This document shows positions 54,515-64,000 of a stretch of 64,000 bases of DNA, one piece after another. The notes beneath the pieces were generated by a model. That model did not search any database and had not been told where the DNA came from. It saw only the letters and a list, made by a program, of their open reading frames with translations. Position 1 is the stretch's first letter. Every line of letters begins with the position of its first letter. The translations under genes were made by a program, and so were the position numbers. The stretch covers positions 62,001 to 126,000 of the forward strand of contig NW_027488783.1 of NCBI RefSeq assembly GCF_050948215.1, read 5' to 3'. This DNA comes from Halictus rubicundus. Lineage: Eukaryota > Arthropoda > Insecta > Hymenoptera > Halictidae.

Positions 54515-57085
54515 AGGATAGGATAGGGGATTAGATAGGATAGAGTATAGGATAGGATAGGATAGAGGATACGATATTATAGAGGATAGGATAGGATAGA
54601 GGATAGGATCGGATAGAGGATAGGATAGGGGATTGGATAGGATAGAGGAAAGGATAGGATAGAGGATAGGATAGGATAGCGGATAGGATAGGGGATTGGA
54701 TAGGATAGAGAATAGGATAGGATGGATGATATTAAGGATAGAGGACAGGATACGATAGAGGATACGATATTATAGAGGAGGGGATCGAATAGAGGAAAGG
54801 ATAGCGGATAGGATAGGATAGAGTATAGAATAGGATAGAGGATATGATAGGATAGAGGATAGAATACGATTGAGGATAGGATAGGATAGAGGATACGATA
54901 TTATAGTGGAGAGGATCGAATAGAGGATAGGATAGCGGATAGGATAGGATAGAGGATATGATAGGATAGGATAGAGGATAGGATAGGATCGAGCATTGGA
55001 TTGGATAGAGGATAGGATATAGGATTGGATAGGATAGAGCATAGGATACGATAGTGGATAGGATAGAGGATAGGATAGGATAGAGTAAAGGATAGGATAG
55101 AGGTTCGGATAGGTGATTGGATAGGATAGAGGGTAGGATAGGATAGCGGATAGGATAGCATATAGGATTGGATAGGATCGGGGATAGGATAGGATAAATG
55201 GTAGGATAGGATAGATGATAGAATAGGATAGAGGATAGGATACGATCGGATAGAGCATAGGATAGGGGATTGGATAGGATAGAGGGTAGGATAGGATAGC
55301 GGATAGGATAGCATATAGGATTGGATAGGATAGGGGATTGTATAGGATAGAGGACAGGAGACGATAGAGGATAGTATAGGATAGAGGATAGGATAGGATA
55401 GAGGATAGGATAGGATATAGGATTGGATAGGATAGAGGATAGGATACGATAGGGGATAGGATAGGATAGAGGATAGGATTGGATAGAGGATAGGATCGGA
55501 TAGAGGATAGCATAGGGGATTGGATAGGATAGACAATTGGAGACGATAGAGGATAGGATAGGGGATTTTATAGGATAGAGAATAGGAGACGATAGAGGAT
55601 AGGATAGGGTATTGTATAGGATAGTGGACAGGAGACGATAGAGGATAGGATAGAGGATTGTATAGGATAGAGGACAGGAGACGATAGAGGATAGGATAGG
55701 ATAGAGGATAGGATAGGATAGGATACAGGATAGGATAGGATAGAGGATAGGATAGGATAGAGGATAGAGGATACGATAGGATAGAGGATAGGATAGGATA
55801 GAGGATAGGATAGGATAGATGGTAGGATAGAATAGAGGATAGGATAGGATAGAGGATAGGATAGGATAGAGGACAGGATAGGATAGAGGATAGGATTGTA
55901 TAGAGGATAGGATAGGATAGAGGATAGGATACGATAGAGGATGGGATAGGATAGAGGATAGGATATTATAGAGGATAGGATAGGATAGAGGATAGGATCG
56001 GATAGAGGATAGGATAGGGGATTGTATAGGATAGAGGATAGGATAGGATAGAGGATAGGATAGGATAGCGGATAGGATAGGGTAGAGTATAGAATAGGAT
56101 AGAGGATAGGATTGGATAGAGGATAGGATAGGATAGAGGATAGGGTAGAGGATAGGATAGAGGATTGGATAGGATAGGGGATATTATAGGATAGAGGATA
56201 GGGCAGGATAGCGGATAGGATAGGATATAGGATACGAAATTATAGAGGATAGGATAGGATAGAGGATAGGATAGGATAGGATAGAGGATAGAGGATAGGA
56301 TAGGATAGAGGATAGGATAGGATAGAGGATAGGATAGGATAGATGGTAGGATAGGATAGAGGATAGGATAGGATAGAGGATAGGATAGGATAGAGGACAG
56401 GAGAGGATACGATAGGATAGAGGATAGGATAGGATAGAGGATAGGATACGATAGAGGATAGGATAGGATAGAGGATAGGATATTATAGAGGATAGAATAG
56501 GATAGAGGATAGGATCGGATAGAGGATAGGATAGGGGATTGGATAGGATAGAGGATAGGATAGGATAGAGGATAGGATAGGATAGCGGATAGGATAGGGT
56601 AGAGTATAGAATAGGATAGAGGATAGGATTGGATAGAGGATAGGATAGGATAGAGGATTGGATAGGATAGGGGATATTATAGGATAGAGGATAGGATACG
56701 ATCGGATAGAGCATAGGATAGGGGATTGGATAGGATAGAGGGTAGGATAGGATAGCGGATAGGATAGCATATAGGATTGGATAGGATAGGGGATAGGATA
56801 GGATAAAGGGTAGGATAGGATAGAGGATAGAATAGGATAGAGGATAGGATAGGATAGAGCATAGGATAGGATATAGGATTGGATAGGATAGAGGATAGGA
56901 TACGATAGAGGATAGGATAGGATAGAGGATAGGATAGGGGATTGGATAGGATAGAGGATAGGAGAGGATATAGGATAGGATAGGATATAGGATTGGATAG
57001 GATAGAGGATAGGACACGATAGAGGATAGGATAGGATAGGGGATAGGATAGGCGATTGGATAGGATAGAGGATAGGATAGGATAT
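54515..57085. repeat. Copy 1 of a 2571-bp tandem duplication
   Basis: This aligns with 57086-59656 at a constant 2571-bp offset: GGGGATTAG at 54526/57097, AGACAATTGG at 55531/58102, TACGAAATTATAGAGG at 56233/58804 and GGCGATTGG at 57051/59622. No mismatch was seen at the positions compared. Rare words such as GACAATTGG, GGTTCGGATAGG and GAGGGTAGG define this right-hand subfamily. The breakpoint is ambiguous over 13 bp. No gene is present. Confidence 0.91.
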
Positions 57086-59656
57086 AGGATAGGATAGGGG
57101 ATTAGATAGGATAGAGTATAGGATAGGATAGGATAGAGGATACGATATTATAGAGGATAGGATAGGATAGAGGATAGGATCGGATAGAGGATAGGATAGG
57201 GGATTGGATAGGATAGAGGAAAGGATAGGATAGAGGATAGGATAGGATAGCGGATAGGATAGGGGATTGGATAGGATAGAGAATAGGATAGGATGGATGA
57301 TATTAAGGATAGAGGACAGGATACGATAGAGGATACGATATTATAGAGGAGGGGATCGAATAGAGGAAAGGATAGCGGATAGGATAGGATAGAGTATAGA
57401 ATAGGATAGAGGATATGATAGGATAGAGGATAGAATACGATTGAGGATAGGATAGGATAGAGGATACGATATTATAGTGGAGAGGATCGAATAGAGGATA
57501 GGATAGCGGATAGGATAGGATAGAGGATATGATAGGATAGGATAGAGGATAGGATAGGATCGAGCATTGGATTGGATAGAGGATAGGATATAGGATTGGA
57601 TAGGATAGAGCATAGGATACGATAGTGGATAGGATAGAGGATAGGATAGGATAGAGTAAAGGATAGGATAGAGGTTCGGATAGGTGATTGGATAGGATAG
57701 AGGGTAGGATAGGATAGCGGATAGGATAGCATATAGGATTGGATAGGATCGGGGATAGGATAGGATAAATGGTAGGATAGGATAGATGATAGAATAGGAT
57801 AGAGGATAGGATACGATCGGATAGAGCATAGGATAGGGGATTGGATAGGATAGAGGGTAGGATAGGATAGCGGATAGGATAGCATATAGGATTGGATAGG
57901 ATAGGGGATTGTATAGGATAGAGGACAGGAGACGATAGAGGATAGTATAGGATAGAGGATAGGATAGGATAGAGGATAGGATAGGATATAGGATTGGATA
58001 GGATAGAGGATAGGATACGATAGGGGATAGGATAGGATAGAGGATAGGATTGGATAGAGGATAGGATCGGATAGAGGATAGCATAGGGGATTGGATAGGA
58101 TAGACAATTGGAGACGATAGAGGATAGGATAGGGGATTTTATAGGATAGAGAATAGGAGACGATAGAGGATAGGATAGGGTATTGTATAGGATAGTGGAC
58201 AGGAGACGATAGAGGATAGGATAGAGGATTGTATAGGATAGAGGACAGGAGACGATAGAGGATAGGATAGGATAGAGGATAGGATAGGATAGGATACAGG
58301 ATAGGATAGGATAGAGGATAGGATAGGATAGAGGATAGAGGATACGATAGGATAGAGGATAGGATAGGATAGAGGATAGGATAGGATAGATGGTAGGATA
58401 GAATAGAGGATAGGATAGGATAGAGGATAGGATAGGATAGAGGACAGGATAGGATAGAGGATAGGATTGTATAGAGGATAGGATAGGATAGAGGATAGGA
58501 TACGATAGAGGATGGGATAGGATAGAGGATAGGATATTATAGAGGATAGGATAGGATAGAGGATAGGATCGGATAGAGGATAGGATAGGGGATTGTATAG
58601 GATAGAGGATAGGATAGGATAGAGGATAGGATAGGATAGCGGATAGGATAGGGTAGAGTATAGAATAGGATAGAGGATAGGATTGGATAGAGGATAGGAT
58701 AGGATAGAGGATAGGGTAGAGGATAGGATAGAGGATTGGATAGGATAGGGGATATTATAGGATAGAGGATAGGGCAGGATAGCGGATAGGATAGGATATA
58801 GGATACGAAATTATAGAGGATAGGATAGGATAGAGGATAGGATAGGATAGGATAGAGGATAGAGGATAGGATAGGATAGAGGATAGGATAGGATAGAGGA
58901 TAGGATAGGATAGATGGTAGGATAGGATAGAGGATAGGATAGGATAGAGGATAGGATAGGATAGAGGACAGGAGAGGATACGATAGGATAGAGGATAGGA
59001 TAGGATAGAGGATAGGATACGATAGAGGATAGGATAGGATAGAGGATAGGATATTATAGAGGATAGAATAGGATAGAGGATAGGATCGGATAGAGGATAG
59101 GATAGGGGATTGGATAGGATAGAGGATAGGATAGGATAGAGGATAGGATAGGATAGCGGATAGGATAGGGTAGAGTATAGAATAGGATAGAGGATAGGAT
59201 TGGATAGAGGATAGGATAGGATAGAGGATTGGATAGGATAGGGGATATTATAGGATAGAGGATAGGATACGATCGGATAGAGCATAGGATAGGGGATTGG
59301 ATAGGATAGAGGGTAGGATAGGATAGCGGATAGGATAGCATATAGGATTGGATAGGATAGGGGATAGGATAGGATAAAGGGTAGGATAGGATAGAGGATA
59401 GAATAGGATAGAGGATAGGATAGGATAGAGCATAGGATAGGATATAGGATTGGATAGGATAGAGGATAGGATACGATAGAGGATAGGATAGGATAGAGGA
59501 TAGGATAGGGGATTGGATAGGATAGAGGATAGGAGAGGATATAGGATAGGATAGGATATAGGATTGGATAGGATAGAGGATAGGACACGATAGAGGATAG
59601 GATAGGATAGGGGATAGGATAGGCGATTGGATAGGATAGAGGATAGGATAGGATAT
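57086..59656. repeat. Copy 2 of the 2571-bp tandem duplication
   Basis: This is the immediate head-to-tail copy of 54515-57085. Identity continues 13 bp beyond the repeat unit, to 59669, which is the junction homology AGGATAGGATAGG. Frames on the C-rich strand in the two copies translate identically, for example 54770-55513 and 57341-58084. Confidence 0.91.
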
Positions 59657-62600
59657 AGGATAGGATAGGATAGAGTATAGGATAGGATAGAGGATAGAAT
59701 AGGATATAGGATAGGATAGGATAGAGTATAGGATAGGATAGAGGATAGGATAGGATAGAGGATAGGATAGGATAGATAATAGGATAGGATCGAGTATAGA
59801 ATAGGATAGAGGATAGGATAGGATAGGGGATTGGATAGGATAGAGGATAGGATAGGATAGAGGATAGGATAGGATAGCGGATAGGATAGGGTAGAGTATA
59901 GAATAGGATAGAGGATAGGATTGGATAGAGGATAGGATAGGATAGAGGATAGGGTAGAGGATAGGATAGAGGATTGGATAGGATAGGGGATATTATAGGA
60001 TAGAGGATAGGGCAGGATAGCGGATAGGATAGGATATAGGATACGAAATTATAGAGGATAGGATAGGATAGCGGATAGCATCGGATAGCGGATAGGATAG
60101 GGGATTGGATAGGATAGAGGATAGAATAGGATAGAGGATAGGATACGATCGGATAGAGCATAGGATAGGGGATTGGATAGGATAGAGGGTAGGATAGGAT
60201 AGCGGATAGGATAGCATATAGGATTGGATAGGATAGGTGATAGGATAGGATAAAGGGTAGGATAGGATAGAGGATAGAATAGGATAGGATACAGGATAGG
60301 ATAGGATAGAGGGTAGGATAGGATAGCGGATAGGATAGCATATAGGATTGGATAGGATAGGGGATAGGATAGGATAAAGGGTAGGATAGGATAGAGGATA
60401 GAATAGGATAGAGGATAGGATAGGATAGAGGATAGGATAGGATATAGGATTGGATAGGATAGATGATAGGATACGATAGAGGACAGGATAGGATAGAGGA
60501 TAGGATAGGGGATTGGATAGGATAGAGGATAGGAGAGGATATAGGATAGGATAGGATAGAGTATAGGATAGGATAGAGGATAGGATAGGATAGAGGATAG
60601 GATAGGATAGATAATAGGATAGGATCGAGTATAGAATAGGATAGAGGACAGGATAGGATAGAGAATAGGATAGGATTGAGGGTAGGATAGGATAGAGTAA
60701 AGGATAGGATAGAGGATCGGATAGGTGATTGGATAGGATAGAGGGTAGGATAGGATAGCGGATAGGATAGCATATAGGATTGGATAGGATAGGGGATAGG
60801 ATAGGATAAAGGGTAGGATTGGATAGAGGATAGAATAGGATAGAGGATAGGATAGGATAACGGATCGGATAGGATATAGCATTGGATAGGATAGAGGATA
60901 GGATACGATAGAGGATAGGATAGGATAGGGGATAGGATAGGATAGAGGATAGGATAGGATATAGGATAGGATAGGATAGAGTATAGGATAGGATAGAGGA
61001 TAGGATAGGATAGAGGATAGGATAGGATAGATAACAGGATAGGATCGAGTATAGAATAGGATAGAGGATAGGATAGGATAGAGGATAGGATAGGATTGAG
61101 GATAGGATAGGATAGAGTAAAGGATGGGATAGAGGTTCGGATAGGTGATTGGATAGGATAGAGGGTAGGAAAGGATAGCGGATAGGATAGCATATAGGAT
61201 TGGATAGGATCGGGGATAGGATAGGATAAAGGGTAGGATAGGATAGAGGATAGAATATAATAGAGTAAAGGATAGGATAGAGGTTCGGATAGGTGATTGG
61301 ATAGGATAGAGGGTAGGATAGGATAGCGGATAGGATAGCATATAGGATTGGATAGGATCGGGGATAGGATAGGATAAAGGGTAGGATAGGATAGAGGATA
61401 GAATAGGATAGAGGATAGGATACGATCCGATAGAGCATAGGATAGGGGATTGGATAGGATAGAGGGTAGGATAGGATAGAGGATAGGATAGCATATAGGA
61501 TTGGATAGGATAGGGGATTGTATAGGATAGAGGACAGGAGACGATAGAGGATAGTATAGGATAGAGGATAGGATAGGATAGAGGATAGGATAGGATATAG
61601 GATTGGATAGGATAGAGGATAGGATACGATAGAGGATAGGATAGGATAGAGGATAGGATTGGATAGAGGATACGATCGGATAGAGGATAGGATAGGGGAT
61701 TGGATAGGATAGACAATTGGAGACGATAGAGGATAGGATAGGATAGAGGATAGGATAGGATAGGATACAGGATAGGATAGGATAGAGGATAGGATAGGAT
61801 AGAGGATAGAGGATACGATAGGATAGAGGATAGGATAGGATAGAGGATAGGATAGGATAGATGGTAGGATAGGATAGAGGATAGGATAGGATAGAGGATA
61901 GGATAGGATAGAGGATAGGATAGGATAGAGGATAGGATAGGATAGAGGATAGGATCGGATAGAGGATAGGATAGGGGATTGGATAGGATAGAGGATAGGA
62001 TAGGATAGAGGATAGGATAGGATAGCGGATAGGATAGGGTAGAGTATAGAATAGGATAGAGGATAGGATTGGATAGAGGATAGGATAGGATAGAGGATAG
62101 GGTAGAGGATAGGATAGAGGATTGGATAGGATAGGGGATATTATAGGATAGAGGATAGGGCAGGATAGCGGATAGGATAGGATATAGGATACGAAATTAT
62201 AGAGGATAGGATAGGATAGAGGATAGGATAGGATAGGATAGAGGATAGAGGATAGGATAGGATAGAGGATAGGATAGAGGATAGGATAGGATAGATGGTA
62301 GCATAGGATAGAGGATAGGATAGGATAGAGGATAGGATAGGATAGAGGACAGGAGAGGATAGAGGATAGGATAGGATAGAGGATAGGATAGGATAGAGGA
62401 TAGGATACGATAGAGGATAGGATAGGATAGAGGATAGGATATTATAGAGGATAGGATAGGATAGAGGATAGGATCGGATAGAGGATAGAATAGGGGATTG
62501 GATAGGATAGAGGATAGGATAGGATAGAGGATAGGATAGGATAGCGGATAGGATAGGGTAGAGTATAGAATAGGATAGAGGATAGGATTGGATAGAGGAT

Positions 62601-64000
62601 AGGATAGGATAGAGGATAGGGTAGAGGATAGGATAGAGGATTGGATAGGATAGGGGATAGGATAGGATAAAGGGTAGGATAGGATAGAGGATAGAATAGG
62701 ATAGAGGATAGGATAGGATAGAGGATAGGATAGGATATAGGATTGGATAGGATAGAGGATAGGATACGATAGAGGATAGGATAGGATAGAGGATAGGATA
62801 GGGGATTGGATAGCATAGAGGATAGGAGAGGATATAGGATAGGATAGGATATAGGATTGGATAGGATAGAGGATAGGATACGATAGAGGATAGGATAGGA
62901 TAGGGGATAGGATAGGGGATTGGATAGGATAGAGGATAGGATAGGATATAGGATAGGATAGGATAGAGTATAGGATAGGATAGAGGATAGAATAGGATAG
63001 AGGATAGGATAGGATAGAGGATAGGATAGGATATAGGATTGGATAGGATAGAGGATAGGATACGATAGAGGATAGGATAGGATAGAGGATAGGATAGGGG
63101 ATTGGATAGGATAGAGGATAGGAGAGGATATAGGATAGGATAGGATATAGGATTGGATAGGATAGAGGATAGGATACGATAGAGGATAGGATATTGTAGG
63201 ATAGAGAACAGGATAGGATGGATGGTATTATAGGATAGAGGACAGTATAGGATAGAGGATACGATATTATACAGGAGAGGATCGAGTAGAGGAAAGGATA
63301 GGGGATTGGATAGGATAGAGGATAGGATAGTATAGAGGATAGGATAGAGGATAGGCTAGAGGATTGGATAGGATAGAGGATAGGATAGGGTATTGGATAG
63401 GATAGAGGATAAGAGACGATAGAGGATATTATAGGGGATTGGATAGAATAGAGAATAGGAGACGATAGAGGATAGGATAGGGGATTGTATAGGATAGAGG
63501 ACAGGAGACGATAGAGGATAGGATAGGATAGAGAATAGGATAGCATACAGTATAGGATAGGATAGAGGATAGGATAGGATAGAGGATAGGATAGGATAGG
63601 ATAGAGGATTGGATAGGATAGGGGATATTATAGGATAGAGGATAGGGCAGGATAGCGGATAGGATAGGATATAGGATACGAAATTATAGAGGATAGGATA
63701 GGATAGAGGATAGCATCGGATAGCGGATAGGATAGGGGATTGGATAGGATAGAGGATAGAATAGGATAGAGGATAGGATACGAACGGATAGAGCACAGGA
63801 TAGGGGATTGGATAGGATAGAGGGTAGGATAGGTTAGCGGATAGGATAGCATATAGGATTGGATAGCATAGGGGATTGGATAGGATAAAGGGTAGGATAG
63901 GATAGAGGATAGAATCGGATAGAGGATAGGATAGCATACAGTATAGGATAGGATAGAGGATAGGATAGGATAGAGGATAGGATAGGATAGGATAGAGGAT
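59657..64000. repeat. Right-edge zone, rearranged relatives of the 2571-bp unit
   Basis: The same marker words as in the 2571-bp copies occur here in a different order. TACGAAATTATAGAGG is at 60042, 62190 and 63677. AGACAATTGG is at 61711, offset 3609 from 58102. GGTTCGGATAGG is near 61133 and 61282. After 61720 an internal part of the unit of roughly 130 bp is missing compared with 55540. The array continues beyond base 64000. No gene is present. Confidence 0.8.

Larger units (their letters stand above)
1..64000 (+). repeat. Continuous (GGATA)n+GA satellite array
   Basis: The window is made throughout of GGATA pentamers interrupted by GA, giving 7-, 12-, 17- and 22-bp units. The 17-mer GGATAGGATAGGATAGA dominates and holds 7 G, 7 A, 3 T and no C. 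C on this strand appears only in variant words such as ACGATAG, AGCATAG, GGACAG and AGCGGATA. I found no unique sequence, coding gene, RNA gene or mobile-element remnant. The array enters at base 1 and leaves at base 64000, so both ends are outside the window. This is the behaviour of tandem satellite DNA in eukaryotic heterochromatin. The taxon and chromosomal location cannot be inferred. Confidence 0.97.

Noticed and set aside
157..63937. Many long - strand open frames, up to 1691 codons, encoding L/S/Y/P/I-rich repeat proteins.
   Set aside because: They follow directly from a repeat without stop trinucleotides on the C-rich strand. All frames are open, the peptides only restate the DNA period, the frames cross duplication junctions freely, and no domain or gene signal is present.
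1..64000. Telomere repeat array.
   Set aside because: GGATA/GA units are not permutations of TTAGGG, TTAGG, TTTAGGG or other common telomere repeats. The array is also highly mosaic with internal segmental duplications.
1..64000. Human satellite III-type (GGAAT) or Bkm-type (GATA/GACA) repeat.
   Set aside because: The pentamer is GGATA, not GGAAT, and the period is 5n+2 rather than 4. GACA appears only as a scattered variant (GGACAG).
1..64000. CRISPR-like array, because of short repeats with variable intervals.
   Set aside because: There are no unique spacers; the intervals are the same low-complexity repeat. No associated genes exist.
1..64000. Promoter-like TATA words (TATAGG, TATAATAGG).
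   Set aside because: They are single-base variants of the repeat unit, have no gene downstream, and recur only as part of duplicated modules.
1..64000. Inverted repeats or hairpins as replication origin or terminator candidates.
   Set aside because: The + strand is almost without C, so it cannot pair with itself over any useful length. I saw no inverted copies of any module; all duplications are direct.
1..64000. Transposable element with target-site duplications carrying the shared modules.
   Set aside because: The shared blocks are themselves satellite sequence with no terminal repeats, coding capacity or consistent ends. Junction homologies are pieces of the satellite unit, which fits recombination or slippage better.

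Overview
The whole 64 kb is one uninterrupted simple-sequence satellite. I found no protein gene, RNA gene, mobile element or stretch of unique sequence. The + strand is built from the pentamer GGATA. After every one to four pentamers an extra GA dinucleotide interrupts the register, giving units of 7, 12, 17 and occasionally 22 bp. The commonest unit is the 17-mer GGATAGGATAGGATAGA. The strands are extremely asymmetric: the + strand is G/A-rich with one T per pentamer and almost no C, so the - strand is C/T-rich. The array runs off both ends of the window, so its true length, flanks and chromosomal position are unknown. An array of this size and purity fits eukaryotic heterochromatin (pericentromere, subtelomere, knob or sex chromosome) in a long-read assembly. 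Nothing in the sequence identifies the taxon.

Above the short unit there is a second level of order. Blocks of roughly 100-300 bp carrying diagnostic variant words recur many times. Examples are GATTGGAGTGTATAGAGG, GATACTCGGATATGATCGG, GACATTATAGG or GACATTAGAGG, GATATTAAGG, GACCATAGACGATAAG and TACGAAATTATAGAGG. These blocks were carried around by larger segmental duplications. The layout from left to right is: a left-edge block with an 838-bp-spaced repeat (1-1390); two copies of a diverged ~4.4-4.5-kb tandem duplication (1391-5918 and 5919-10295) plus a partial third copy (10296-11340); a nested zone with 5001-, 1723- and 934-bp spacings (11341-22300); a mosaic zone (22301-36086); an apparently perfect 2774-bp tandem duplication (36087-41634); a zone sharing blocks with regions 14.5, 20.9 and 22.3 kb to the left (41635-48340); another mosaic zone (48341-54514); an apparently perfect 2571-bp tandem duplication (54515-59656); and a related but rearranged right edge (59657-64000). 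Marker words change along the window, so the array has local subfamilies.

The C-rich strand reads without stop codons in any frame for long distances, because TATCC/CTATCC repeats contain no TAA, TAG or TGA. The resulting frames, up to 1691 codons, translate to monotonous L/S/Y/P/I repeats and are artefacts of the repeat, so I annotate no CDS. No genes act together here. The interest lies in satellite architecture, recent amplification events, possible two-tetrad G-quadruplex or i-motif behaviour, and the trap this sequence sets for gene callers.
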